64,000 nt of DNA from Homalodisca vitripennis. Taxonomy: Eukaryota; Arthropoda; Insecta; Hemiptera; Cicadellidae. Positions 37,417-49,581 of this stretch are shown piece by piece. Position 1 is the first letter of the stretch, and the number at the start of each line of letters is the position of its first letter. The position numbers were made by a program, and so were the translations under genes. Where the stretch lies: contig NW_025777971.1 in assembly GCF_021130785.1 (NCBI RefSeq), positions 1 through 64,000 of the forward strand, in the 5' to 3' direction. Under the pieces are notes generated by a model, which made no database searches, was not told the origin of the DNA, and worked only from the letters and a program-made list of their open reading frames with translations.

Positions 37417-39953
37417 TTATTGGTTCATGCGAGATGAACTTCTTAAAACCATATTGTGACTCCGCATTGGTTTATTACAAATATCCGATCCGTTTGATAC
37501 TTTTGGTTTTCTCTTTAGTTCATTTTTTAGAATTGGCAACCAAAGCGGCCTAATCTCGACTGATGGTTGACTGATTGGTTGGTCTGCCAATTTAATGTAT
37601 GTTGCCTCAATTAATTTCCTTTTGAAGAAATGTGGTTCCCGATGTATTATGTGGGCTTCATCCCAATTCATATGATGGTCTTCGGACCAACAATGGTGTG
37701 CAATTTTTGACTTTTCTGTGAAACCCTTTCTCGTGTTTTCTTTGTGTTCTTTTATCCTTACGTTTAGTGGTCTTTTTGTCTCGCCTATGTATTCCCTATT
37801 GCAGCTACATTTTATACTGTAAACACAGTTTTTGGAATCCTGTGTGCCATTTTTTGGTTTTGTTTTTACGAGACTTTGTCTAAGAGTGTTGTGTGTTTTA
37901 AACGCGGTTCTAATGTTGTACTTTCTACCTACTCTTCTAATTTTCTCCGATAATCCCGGCACATAAGGGATTGACATAAACGCAAATTTATCACAATTCT
38001 GTTTTTTCTGACTCAGGAATGATTCTTCTGGTTCGTTTGCACTTATTAATTACTAATTGAGGGTATCCATTGCTTCTGAGATCCGATTCAATTTTCTTAA
38101 ATTCTTTTTTTAGTCCATCTTTATCTGAGCACAAGCTCTTTGCTCTATCAAACAACGAGTAGGCTACTCCTTCTTTGACAGATTTTTGATGGTTGGATTG
38201 ATAATTTAAATATTTTCCTGTGTGTGTTATCTTTCGAAAAACAGTTGTCCTTAAGGACATCCCTATCTCTTAATACACACACATCCAAAAAGGGAAGCTT
38301 GTTTTGGACTTCCACTTCCATTGTGAGGCGGATGGAAGGAGAAATACTATTAATGTGATTCAAAAAATTATTTAATTCAATGTCTCCATGAGAAAAAATA
38401 ACAAAGGTATCATCCACATACCTCCACCAAATCTTCGGTTTGAACTGAGCTGAAGCCAAAGCTTTTCGCTCGAATTCCTCCATAAAGATATTGGCGAAAA
38501 TAGGAGACAGTGGAGAACCCATTGCCATCCCCTCATCTTGACGGTAAATTTTACCCTCTAACTCAAAATAATTGCATTGAGTGCATAGTTCTAACAGTTC
38601 CATAATTACTGGCACGGGAAGTTTAGTTCTATCCTTTAATGTTTGGTCTTCTTTGAGACGTGATTTAATAATTCCGAGAGTTTCTGGAACTGGTACATTT
38701 GTAAATAGACTTTCGACATCAAAACTTACCAGTTTGTCAGTTTCAGTCAACTTTAGGGATTTTGACTTCTCTACGAAATCCCTGGAATTTTTGATGAAAG
38801 AGTCAGTTTTTCCTACCAATGGCGTTAAGATGTCCAAGAGGACTTTAGACAATTCCCTGCAAGGTGAATCACGAGAACTAATGATGGGCCGAAGAGGGAT
38901 GGTAGGTTTGTGGATTTTGGGAAGGCCATACATATGGGGGATTTTTGAGTGGTGAGGAGTTAATTTAGATCTAAATTTATCTGAAAAAAATTCTTTATGT
39001 TTTCTTAAGGTGTTTGCTACTTTGCGTTCAAATGAATCAGTCGGGTCTTTATTTAAAACTGTATATTTGCCAGTATTTAAAGTTTCCGTAATCTTTTCTT
39101 TATACGCTACTGAGTCAAGTACCACAGTAGCGTTGCCTTTGTCGGCAGGTAAGATTTTGACCGTGTCGTCTTTCCCAAGGATCGACCTGGCCTTTTTCTC
39201 CTCTATTGTCAAATTGGGTTTTGTGGGAGGAATTTTTCTGAGTAAAAGACTGGCCTCACAACGAAACCGGTCACCCTGTTCCTCAGGTAACTGTGAAACA
39301 GCCGACTCGATTCCAGTTACGAAATCCAGTGCCTTTACCGATTTTTGTGCCACAGAAAAGTTTAAACCCTTGGATAAGACTGATATTTCCGCTTCATTCA
39401 GGATTTTTGAAGAGAGGTTGATTACATTTTTATTATTTGCATCCGTATTCACGTTGCCATCCTTAGGCAAATCACATTTTTTAGGCCTAATTTTTTCCAG
39501 TTTGGAGATTTTCTTTTTCTTATCTGTTTCAGAAACTTTTATACATCTATTTTGGATGCTTTCGAGAATGTTGTTGAATTCTGTACCGATCAGTGTTTTT
39601 AATTCAGTTTTTTTACACTCAATACTATTTTGGAGGAGGTATCTTTCACGATGATGATATGCAATTCTTTCTTTAAGTAAAGATTTAGAAGCAGAAAACA
39701 AAATTTTACTGGCTTTCCTACTATGAAAAGGAGTTTTTAGAGTTAACCCTATAGGCATAAGGTCTTCAACCTTACATTTATGCAAGAAAGTTAAATGATT
39801 AATGTGTTTAGTTAATTTAAGATGCAAGTTCTCAAGGTCTTTGATTTGTTTACTGGTTCCGGGTCCGTACCGAGAATCAATTCTTTGTTTAAAGGTTATT
39901 TTTGACGATGGAAGGATTGTGAGGGAAACAGGATTTTTCCGGACATTTGCCAT
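37417..39953 (-). CDS. Penelope-like retroelement protein: reverse transcriptase plus GIY-YIG endonuclease
   Basis: Copies element RNA into DNA primed at a nick made by its own endonuclease. Start ATG 39953. About 300 residues of basic, Lys-rich N-terminus precede the reverse transcriptase: GLPKIHKP, PIISSRDSPCRELSK, catalytic SFDVESLFTNVP, GMAMGSPLSPIFAN and WWRYVDDTFVIF (the YVDD box). After a linker comes the GIY-YIG domain: VYSIKCSC..EYIGETKRPL, then HHC and the catalytic Glu region LIEATYIKL. The frame is open for 601 residues to 38148. It then needs one frame change near 38230 and another near 37985, both at homopolymers, to give about 840 residues, normal for the family. It is likely a recently active copy with consensus errors. 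Confidence 0.88.
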
Positions 39954-39976
39954 CGTTCAGTGAAACAAGAAAACAG

Positions 39977-40019
39977 TAACACTACGTTTCGAGATCTGCA
40001 ATCTGATCTCTTCTTCAGG
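39977..40019 (-). ncRNA. Hammerhead-ribozyme-like motif between Penelope units 2 and 3
   Basis: Sequence identical to the motif at 37051-37092, in the equivalent position of the next unit. Confidence 0.4.
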
Positions 40020-40083
40020 TAAAGAACTAACCTAATACATAATTACAAACTAAGTTAAAATAAACAAATCTTACTAAAGCGTT

Positions 40084-40442
40084 GTGGCACGCCTAAGTCA
40101 GGAATCACAACCTACATGTTGTTGTCAACTTCACTAACACTAAAGACATGCACTTAATACAAAACTATACAAAACACTAATCATTAAAACTAAACTACGG
40201 AATACAGGTCACAATGCGTCTTCACTCGTCTACTGACCACCTACGACTGACCAGAGGGACTAGCCAATGGCAATCGTGACGGCTGGCTAAAACAAGATGG
40301 CGGAAATACAAAGGAAGGGGAACAGGAATGGGCCCTTTCGATATTATTGGTTCATGCGAGATGAACTTCTTAAAACCATATTGTGACTCCGCATTGGTTT
40401 ATTACAAATATCCGATCCGTTTGATACTTTTGGTTTTCTCTT
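40084..40442 (-). mobile_element. Penelope-like element, unit 3, 3' part before the LINE
   Basis: Same sequence as the start of units 1 and 2 up to the middle of the C-terminal coding region, where the LINE interrupts it at tagttc. It resumes at 43597. Confidence 0.9.
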
Positions 40443-40448
40443 TAGTTC

Positions 40449-43400
40449 TACTCACCACTTGGCTCAGGTCAACAGAATCTCTAATGCCCGAGGAGTACTT
40501 CTTGATCTTGTTTTTAGTTCTCGTTTCCTCCATATGGTGCCAGCTCCTGATCCCCTTTTACCAGTTGAGAATGCCCACCCGGCACTTAGTACTACTATCA
40601 ATTTTAGAGCTGATTGTAAACATGCCGGTGAGATAACCATCCCTGATTTCCGTAGATGCAACTTGACTGATATCTTCAGGAGGCTTAGCATAAGTATTGG
40701 AACCACCTATTTTGATATTGACAATCCTAATGAGTACTTTGACCAATATGTTGATGGCATACACAGGGTCGTACTTGAATCCACCCCATTAAAGACTATT
40801 GGTAGACGGAGGTTTCCTTGTTGGTTTTCAGCTGACCTGAGACATCTTGTGGTTAAAAAGAAGATACTTCATAAGATCTATAAAAGTAGCCTTGGACTCA
40901 ATGATTATAATGAATTTTGCAAGGTTAGAAATCAATGCAAAGCCCTCAGTAGAAAGTGTTATTCTGACTATATAGGCCACATCAATTCTGCAATTCCCAC
41001 CAACGTTAAGTCTTTCTGGGCTTTTGTGAATAACATGAAGACAAATATTCAGAGTGTAGATGAATATTTTTACGAAGGCAGAAAAGAATCTTCTCCTAAA
41101 TCAGTATGCAATCTGTTTGCTGCCTTTTTTTCTTCTGTCTTTTCTTCCTCTGATTTGCCACCTTCGCCATTAAACATTGAGTCACCTTTTCATATTTCTA
41201 CCTGTGTTCTCAGACAAGAAGATGTGAACGCCAAGCTAGCGTCTCTTGATCCTTACAAAGGACCTGGACCTGATGAAATTCCATCTAGTGTTCTAAGATA
41301 TTGTCATGATTTGCTTGCTCCTCAGCTGACAGTCTTGTTCAACCGTTTGCTTGAACTGGGAATATTCCCGGAGAGGTTGAAATCTAGCTTCATTGTCCCT
41401 ATCCACAAGTCCTCTGATCTTAAAAACATAAGCAATTACCGTCCTATTGCAATCCAATCAGCTATTGGGAAGGTATTCGAAAGCTTAGTGTTGGACCAGT
41501 TGTCTTTTACATTCAAGAGTATAATTTCGAAGGAGCAACATGGCTTTTTGCCTGGAAGGTCCACTTCAACTAACCTTATTCTATACGAAGATTACATCAT
41601 CTCAGCATTTAGTGACGGACTACAGGTTGACAGTGCATACATTGATTTTGCTAAAGCCTTTGATAGTGTCAACCATGATCACTTGATTTATAAACTCAGA
41701 ACCTATGGCATAGATGGCTCCTTGTTGAAATGGTTTAACTCCTACCTTATTAACAGGAAACTTGTGGTTTAAGTTTGCGGGTGCATTATCTGAACCCTTT
41801 CTGGCCAAATCAGGTGTACCCCAGGGATCCCATCTCGGACCCTTTATGTTTAACATCTTTATTAACGACATTGTTAGTGCAATTGGTCTTAAGTGTTTAT
41901 TATTTGCTGATGACATCAAGGTTTTCTCTGCAATTACCGGGTCCAAATGACTGTCAACAACTTCAGGATGGTCCTCGACAGGATTGAAAAGTGGTGCTCC
42001 CTGAATTGCATGAGGTTGAATGTAAGCAAGTGTGCAGTTGTTACATTTCATCGTTCAGCTGACCCTGTTATGATCGAGTATAAGCTGTGTGGTACTGTGT
42101 TACCAAGAAAAACTCAGGTAAAGGACCTTGGTGTAATTTTCTCGGCTGATTTACGGCCGGACAAACACATTGACCATATTTGCAACAGAGCCTCTAGAAC
42201 ACTAGGCTTCATAATCCGCACTTCTAGAAATGGCCTTAGCACCAGAGCCTTGATGTCCTTGTACACTGCACTTATCCGCTCCATCCTGGAATATTGCTGT
42301 GTTGTTTGGGCCCCTTATCAAGTTGATGATACAGATCGATTAGAGAAGATCCAGAGACGCTTTTTGCGGATAATAGGAGTTAGGCTGGGCTATGATTATA
42401 TGGCAGCACCTGTTGACACAATAGCGGAGTCTCTTGGGCTGTTGTCCCTTTCTGTGCGAAGACAACTTGCTGATGCTGTCTTCCTGCGTAAACTTCTCAC
42501 CGGGCAGGTTGACTGTGATGATCTTCTTTCAAGGATTAGTTTCCGCATCCCTGGATCAACCAGATCTCGAGACCTTGGTTTTTTCGTCACCAGTACTCCA
42601 CATCCTACGCCTACCATAGTTGTCTGCCTAGACTCCAAAGAAGAGGAAATGCACTGTCTTCGGGGCTGGGATATGATTTCTTCTTTGATTCTGAATCAGC
42701 ATTAAGAAGACTTTTTAAGTTATAAACTACTTACTAATATTTATTCTTACTTGTTATTGTGTACCAATTAGTCTTGATCATATGTTTACCATATCATGCA
42801 CTTATTAACATTATTTATTGCGTCCCAGTTCACATCTAAGTTTGTGATTTGTAGATTAATTGGTCATTGTTGTTGCTTATATAGTTATTATTAAATATTG
42901 TCATATGTTATGTTATTGTTTTAAATTATTTATATTGTTGTTAACTTATTTATTTTTATCACTGTTAAATTTATCACACACATCAAATTATTGAATTTTT
43001 TATCTATTTATTATTGTTAAAATATCATTATTATTGTTATTATTATTATTATTGTTATTGTTATTGTTTCTAACTTATTTATTTATACATTGTTAAATTT
43101 GATGCTTTTTTCTGTTAGTGTAACAACATAAGTAAATTGGTTGAGCAGTGTATATGGTGAGAAGTGATAGGTGGCGCCTTTATAGGGTCACAAAATTAAG
43201 TGAAATTGTTTGGTCCTGTGTGGAACTTCTTTACTAATTGGATTAGTTCGGAGCAGAATAAAGTGCTTGGTGGCGCCTTTAAAGTTCCACATACAGAAAT
43301 TCAAATGTGGGAAAGTTCTCCTAAAACTGATCGTAATTTATGTCCAATTGTTAGTTGCTTTTTGTTACTATTTAATTTACTCGTTATTGTTATGGATTTT

Positions 43401-43555
43401 AGTCGTTTTTTATATTCTTATCAATGTATCTGTCACTTATTTAGACTATCTTGGTAAATTCTCATTGATATAATATAATTAATAAGTAGTAGTCAAGTAT
43501 TCTTGAGTCTATAATTTGTTATTGAATGGAAATGGTGTAACCGTTGATACAATAA

Positions 43556-43593
<38 letters not shown>

Positions 43594-43596
43594 AAA
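40449..43596 (+). mobile_element. 5'-truncated non-LTR retrotransposon (Jockey/CR1-type LINE)
   Basis: Inserted into Penelope unit 3 in the opposite orientation. The target duplication tagttc is at 40443-40448 and 43597-43602. It ends in aataaataaa and a run of more than 30 A (43558-43591). The 5' part is missing: the coding sequence starts within the last residues of the endonuclease domain. An AT-rich 3' untranslated region of about 850 bp (42706-43557) contains (ATT)n-like tracts. It is the youngest insertion here and shows typical target-primed reverse transcription features. Confidence 0.92.
40452..42705 (+). pseudogene. LINE reverse transcriptase (ORF2), 5'-truncated and frameshifted
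   Basis: Begins with the end of the AP-endonuclease domain (RGVLLDLVFSS). The reverse transcriptase motifs follow in order: DPYKGPGPDEIPSSVL, FIVPIHKSSDLKNISNYRPI, EQHGFLPGRSTSTNL, catalytic YIDFAKAFDSVNHDHL, SGVPQGSHLGPFMFNIF, and the FADD box in CLLFADDIKVF. The C-terminal region (YTALIRSILEYCCVVWAPYQ, RLEKIQRRFLRIIG) is typical of Jockey/CR1-like LINEs. Frame changes occur near 41770, 41945 and 41967. Truncation alone makes it immobile. Frameshifts may be decay or sequence error. Confidence 0.9.
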
Positions 43597-44085
43597 TAGT
43601 TCATTTTTTAGAATTGGCAACCAAAGCGGCCTAATCTCGACTGATGGTTGACTGATTGGTTGGTCTGCCAATTTAATGTATGTTGCCTCAATTAATTTCC
43701 TTTTGAAGAAATGTGGTTCCCGATGTATTATGTGGGCTTCATCCCAATTCATATGATGGTCTTCGGACCAACAATGGTGTGCAATTTTTGACTTTTCTGT
43801 GAAACCCTTTCTCGTGTTTTCTTTGTGTTCTTTTATCCTTACGTTTAGTGGTCTTTTTGTCTCGCCTATGTATTCCCTATTGCAGCTACATTTTATACTG
43901 TAAACACAGTTTTTGGAATCCTGTGTGCCATTTTTTGGTTTTGTTTTTACGAGACTTTGTCTAAGAGTGTTGTGTGTTTTAAACGCGGTTCTAATGTTGT
44001 ACTTTCTACCTACTCTTCTAATTTTCTCCGATAATCCCGGCACATAAGGGATTGACATAAACGCAAATTTATCACAATTCCGGAT
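43597..44085 (-). mobile_element. Penelope-like element, unit 3, remainder (truncated)
   Basis: Continues unit 3 after the LINE, with an intact GIY-YIG frame (44058-43603, including EYIGETKRPL and KLIEATYIKL), and ends abruptly after atcacaattc where units 1 and 2 continue. Confidence 0.88.
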
Positions 44086-44113
44086 GGCAAATGTCCGGAA
44101 AAATCCTGTTTCT
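44083..44113 (+). mobile_element. Inverted fragment of the Penelope 5' end
   Basis: About 30 bases (ggatggcaaatgtccgg and on) equal the start of the Penelope ORF (MANVRKNPV) in reverse orientation relative to the adjoining units. Penelope-like insertions often end in such short inverted pieces. It marks the right border of the insertion. Confidence 0.7.
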
Positions 44114-44356
44114 TTTCATACAGTGTTTTAACTATATTCATTATTATGCCTTGATTATATTTCAGATAATCTTTTGAGGTTAAGGATTTCCTGCCATTTA
44201 AGATGAGACGAGAAAAAAAATACTTATTGCTCCCTCTCTGTATACTATTCAAGCAATCCTCTCCTGCATGCAAATAAAGAAATATCAAATGTGAATTAAA
44301 ATCTGAAACTTCAATATAACTCTTCATAGAATGCATGCATGAAGTAATAAAATATG

Positions 44357-44470
44357 TTATGTATCACTATCTTCAATTACCAAACCGATAAGGACTAACA
44401 GAGAAGTTATTGAAATAACGACCCATACACCAAAAAATGCTGCTTGAAATGGCTTAAGGAAAGAGCATTC
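44357..44470 (-). other. Antisense exon-like ORF with one membrane helix, inside gene D intron
   Basis: After an acceptor-like cttgtag the frame reads NALFLKPFQAAFF, GVWVVISITSLLVLIGLVI and ends with EDSDT and a stop. The FLKPF..VW pattern before a helix recalls the first membrane segment of insect ionotropic receptors, but the early stop does not fit, and it could instead be a terminal exon like those of genes A and B. Its phase (0) differs from theirs (1), and no partner exon was found. Confidence 0.25.
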
Positions 44471-44763
44471 TACAAGTTGACAAATTTGTAGAGGCAGTAA
44501 ACAAATTTTATATCAGAATAGATTTATGAATGATTAGAGAATGAATTGTAAGACATTTTGAAAGTAAATCCAGTCAATCAGCGGACGCTGCACATAAACC
44601 GTAGTAGTATTTTTTAACTTAACAGATGTTAAATTTAAAGTAAATAAATTATGTAAACGTTTATCTAGTTTTAAAAAGAGCTTTGGATCTATTTCGATTG
44701 TCCTTGCATGTAAATTACTTTAGTGACTTTCAAATACACTTTCCTATTATAAAATCATTCCAG

Positions 44764-44804
44764 GAAGAAAAGATTACGATGAATCACTAAAACCAAACAG
44801 TTGA
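44764..44804 (+). CDS. Gene D exon 2 (predicted, shortened)
   Basis: The acceptor attccag at 44757-44763 and the preceding polypyrimidine/AT stretch align with the acceptor region of gene A exon 2 (both end in cct.t.ataa.atc..tc.ag). The exon continues gene D in phase as GRKDYDESLKPNS and then stops, so the Asn-rich part and the membrane helix of gene A are missing. With the transposons removed the intron would be about 1.02 kb, close to gene A's 1.115 kb. Either D makes a 37-residue secreted peptide or it is a pseudogene. Confidence 0.45.
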
Positions 44805-46960
44805 GACCTGCAACCAGCATCTCCCGCATCAATACGGGAAGAGCCTGCTTCAGCAGTCTCTCTTACAGTCTCTCCATTTTCGGAGGAGTACATGCTGCGG
44901 TGTAGGACCAAAACTCGTCTAGTCCATACTTACGCCGCACCAGACTAGTACCCCACAACATCTGCCACCAGAAAAAGGTTAGAAGCCTTTCAAAATTCTA
45001 CACTTCTTTTCCTCACTGAATCACCATGGTATATCAGGAACACAGTGATACTTTGTATCACGAGTTTACCATCGTTCCACAATTACGTCAAGAACAAACT
45101 TTACTCAGCATCTGAACAATCCTGTGGCGTCTGCCACTAGCTATGCCGACATGCTATTCAGTTTTCGGCCACAGCTGGTTTTGTTTACTGGTGATTACCT
45201 GTTGCTTATGGGTTGATTAGCAAGAGGTTTTTAGCTCTCTCTTGTCCTTCAAAAGTCTTCGGGTAAAGAAGTCAATACCTGTGTATGCAGAGAACTAGGT
45301 ACTACTTCAAAGCTGGCTACCCCGCTCCCTATAGGTTCCGGAAGTGCTCCATAAGTCCGTGCCTTCCAGAAAAGGTCCACGTATCTCGTAGTTTTTAATA
45401 GGGCCCAGTATACGTTTTCAAAAATTCTGTACAATTAACGCTTAAATCCAACCCTAAACAATACAATCCAAATGTGATCAGAGAAGAAAGTGGGTTTCCT
45501 GGAAGCGTGCCCAATTCCGGAAACTGCAGCGATTCAGATATAATATAATAATATCCAGGCTTTGTATTTCTTTCATTCTTTACTTAATTCAAAAATTGTC
45601 ACAAATGTTACAATACAAGGATGAGCTCATCTAGTAGCCCCTTATAACGATAGCGAGAAACATGAAGCGGAACAATCTGTTATTCCAGTGTGTGTTATTA
45701 AATTTCAATAAATATAAAAATACATTTTTATTGTATCCACCAGTAAAGCAATAAGTTTGATAGTTTATATTTTAATTAGTTTTAATAAAGAATGCACCTC
45801 GTACTTTAGTTAGAATGGAAAATTTAAGTTATAATATAACATATTTTACATTGCTTTTTAATAAAATAATATCTTTTTCTGCATTCTTTATTTACATAAT
45901 TATTTTTATGGTCAGCTTTAACATAGTTTTTTAAAGATCCTGATCAACGAACATTGAGTTTAATTACAGTTTAGAAAGAAACTCAACATACATTGATATC
46001 CATTACGATACAGAAGTTGAAGCACATCAGGTCGTTAAAGAAAGGATGTTATATTTTAACAGTATAGAGATAGAAAACAAATATTCTCATAAACAGAATC
46101 TTTGACAATACAAGTGTAACGAGAGCAAAAATAAAAAATGGAAGTAAGTCTTATTCGAAAGCGAGATTGTGTTGAATAAGACTAAGGGACTGGCCAACGT
46201 ATACCAACTTCATTACTTAAGTGGAGAAAAGTTTTGCACATTCCAAACATAGAAAACAACTTACACCATGAACAGTTAGTATTCAATGGCATGAATATTT
46301 TGTTAGGTAGTTCAGCTGAAAAATCCTAGCATGCGTTATTTTCAGGTATATTAAGGAAGCGATATGCCGTTAACTATACTGAAGACATCAATGGATCCTT
46401 AAGAGGTTTATACGTAGAATAATATTGTTTCGACCAATGCTTCAAACTTGGTGCCTGATATCTACATTTACTATAGCGAGCTGAGTTCCACCTCATGTCA
46501 ATTTTATGATAGATGGTACAGGCAACGATAATCGAATGAGCATACAAATACACAATAATTTGAGCTGAAATGCCAGAGTTCTTTCAACTTTAATGATAGC
46601 TGAAATACACTTTCCACATACATTACGCTGAGAGTATTCAATGAGAACAGCAGTAAGTTCACGGAGGATACCGAATATAAAGGTATAGTATTCGTGTTAT
46701 TGCTTAGTACGCAGGGAACTGTGACAGATGAAAAATAAGTAATATTACATTCAAGACTTTCTTTGTTGTCTTGAATTTTGTTGTATGTATTTTTTTGATT
46801 AAGCAGTTAATTGTAAGTAGCGGTATTTGTATTGCTGTTATTACTAGCGAGATATATGCAAATATCGGTGAACTATTTTCGTTATTTTGTTAATTTGTAA
46901 GTTGTTTAGTTTAAAAAAAAAGTTATTGGGGTGTTTATTACTTGTGAGTACCATTAATAT
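44805..46960. other. Intergenic DNA with weak ORF remnants
   Basis: 44760-45440 is richer in GC than its surroundings and has scattered open frames on both strands (for example minus 45434-45249 with WALLKTTRYVDLFWKARTYG), which may be an old, decayed coding element. Nothing else is recognised up to 46960. Confidence 0.3.
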
Positions 46961-46969
46961 AACTCTATC

Positions 46970-47335
46970 ATAGATGTGAAAATGGTCAACGATTTGTGGA
47001 AATGAAGCCAGCTCTAAGCTTTGCGTACCTTATATTTCAGCAATAATACGGAATTGCAAGAAGATTATACTAGCGGTATTTGTATTATTATTATTTATTT
47101 ATGAAATATTGATAAGAATGAAACTGTAGGGATACAATTGTCTTTTTTATATTTAAATTGTTTAGTTTATAAGTTATATGAGTTGTTTATTATTTTGGAG
47201 AACTATTAATCTAAATTTATCATACATGAGAAAATGGTCAACGATTTTGTGGAAATGAAGCCAGCTCTAAGCTTTGCGTACCTTATACTTCAGCAATAAT
47301 ACGGAATTGCAAGAAGATTATACTAACTCAGAAGT
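46970..47335 (+). repeat. Direct duplication of ~110 bp
   Basis: 46970-47080 and 47220-47335 share over 95% identity over the stretch from atggtcaacgatt to ggaattgcaagaagatta. In the second copy an ATG frame reads MVNDFVEMKPALSFAYLILQ before a stop; the first copy lacks one T and is out of frame. No gene is claimed. Confidence 0.7.
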
Positions 47336-48060
47336 GGTCCTGAAGGAGAAATTAGACAAATACATGAATGTTTACAAACATAAGAAACTATCATCAAATA
47401 AATGTTCCACTTACAATTACAGCTGTTTTCAGTAATAAGAAATCCGGGAGGAACGAATTATTTTATAACTATGCCATATAAGATTTTATAGTTTCATATT
47501 TTAATGACAAGTATGTCTATCTCCAACATGATATGGTGAACGTGAAGGGGATAAAGTCTTTTAATTGTTCTGAAAATATTCATAAAAATGTATTATAGAA
47601 CCTCAGACGTCAGATGGTTAACATCGACTAAATTTCTTATATATTTGGTATAATGTATAGCTTTGTTTAAAAAAAGAGGATTACAAATATGTGTAGTAAA
47701 AATCACATCATTTAATGATTAAATGCATAAGATAGACTTTATAAGGTACCGTATACAAAAAGTGATGTTTCCAGAACAATTAAATCAAGTCCCAAAAACC
47801 CATTACCAAACTTAAATTAAAAGTACAATGTTTAATTACACTATTAACTATTTTTCTATCTGTTTTTCAGGTTTTTTATAACGATTTAAGAAATAGCATA
47901 TAGCCACAAACCCCAAAGGAGAGATAAATGAGAAATAGAGCCTGTTTACCAATTTCAAGACTTGTCGATTATAACTTTATTTAGTTATTGTACAATTATG
48001 TTACGTTTGCCTGATAAAAGTGGGCTATTTAGTGTGTTTGTCCTGTTTATTTATTATTAA
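47336..48060. other. AT-rich spacer
   Basis: Only a short acceptor-like ORF (47342-47440, reading EVVLKEKLDKYMNVY) of unknown meaning. Confidence 0.3.
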
Positions 48061-49514
48061 CCAGTAGACCTCCCGCGGATCGAGCGCTAACATGGGCTCT
48101 TATGGAGTTATTCTGGACCAATGAGAGAGCAGCAATGGCGGCTAGGCCACGCCCCCTGCACCCCTCCCCACAACCACCATCGTCTCTGGATCAATGAGAG
48201 GGCAGCAATGGCGGCTGGGCCATGCCCCTGCCCCCACCCACCCCCCTCCTACACCCCCTGTCACCTCCTGGTCCCTCCCCTAGCCAATGGGAGATTGTCT
48301 CTTATGGGAGGTACATTTCGGTGTTTCCTAACCACAGACTTCTGTTTTTCCGACGACTTATCTCAACCTAGACTTCCTGTTTGTCACACACCTCTGACTT
48401 TCTGTACTGCTTAACCACCCGTCCACAGGTCCCGTGTCGAAGCCTATTGACACTCACCTTTTTGAGTACCTGAGAGTCTTAACACCCGCACCCGCGTATC
48501 TGATGGCTCCTACAGGAGTCCGACACTGTCCTACTGCCTCCCGCACTCCGAGCCTGGCGTAATGCCCATACCCGGATTTTGACCGCCTAACCTTTACCGG
48601 CCATGCACGACATATTCCGTCACCCATCTTTTCGAGTACAGGAATGCATGAAAAACCGCACCCACATTTCTAACGGCCCTTGCCCAAACATTTCGAATGC
48701 CTCCAATACTCTTAACCACATATATTGCCCACACTGTTATTTATAACACTCCACTCCAGGATCTAGCCACCCATCTATACCCCCGGTCTCTTACAGACCC
48801 ACACCTGAACAGTCCCTCACAGGGTTCCAACTTATACCCAAATCGGTACTCTGATCGCCTATCTTTTATCGGATGAATGATGATCTTTTAACCGTGTACT
48901 CGTACCCTGCCGAGACCCTACACTTTTCGATTGCCTCCAGTACTCCTACCCGAGCGTATCGCTCTTACCCGAATTTTGACCAATTTACAGTCCAATGTAC
49001 CACATAGGCCTGCAATCGCCCGTTTTCCCGGACCTACACCTGTATTTCTAATGGTCGCTACAGAAAACTCACACTATGCTATTACCTCTCATACCTCGGC
49101 TCTTAACCACGGATATTGCACATACTACGATTTCTAAATCCACGACCTTTACGTGTGTATACGCCTACAGCCTCCCACCTCTCTCGTGTACCCAAGCGTC
49201 TTCGGCCCTCATCCGCACCCTGCCGTGGCCCCACACTTTCCCACTCCTAGTCAGGCATAAAGCCAATACCCAGATTTTTTACCATTTTACCGACCAATGT
49301 ACCACATAGGCCTGCAATAGCCCGTCTCCTGGACATGCTAAGACCTACTTTTCTAACGGATCCTGCAGAGGCTTCACACTTTCCTATTGTCTCCCATACC
49401 TCGGCTCTTAACTACGGATATTGCACATACTATGATTTTCTCACTCCCTGACCTTTACGTGTGTATACACCTACAGCCTCCCACCTCTCTCTCTCTCTCC
49501 TCTCTCTCTCTCTC

Positions 49515-49581
<67 letters not shown>

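Larger units (their letters stand above)
37157..40083 (-). mobile_element. Penelope-like element, unit 2 (nearly intact)
   Basis: 2,927-bp unit bounded by the repeated junction sequence. It contains an almost complete reading frame and, at its 5' end, the non-coding repeat with the hammerhead-like motif. Confidence 0.9.
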
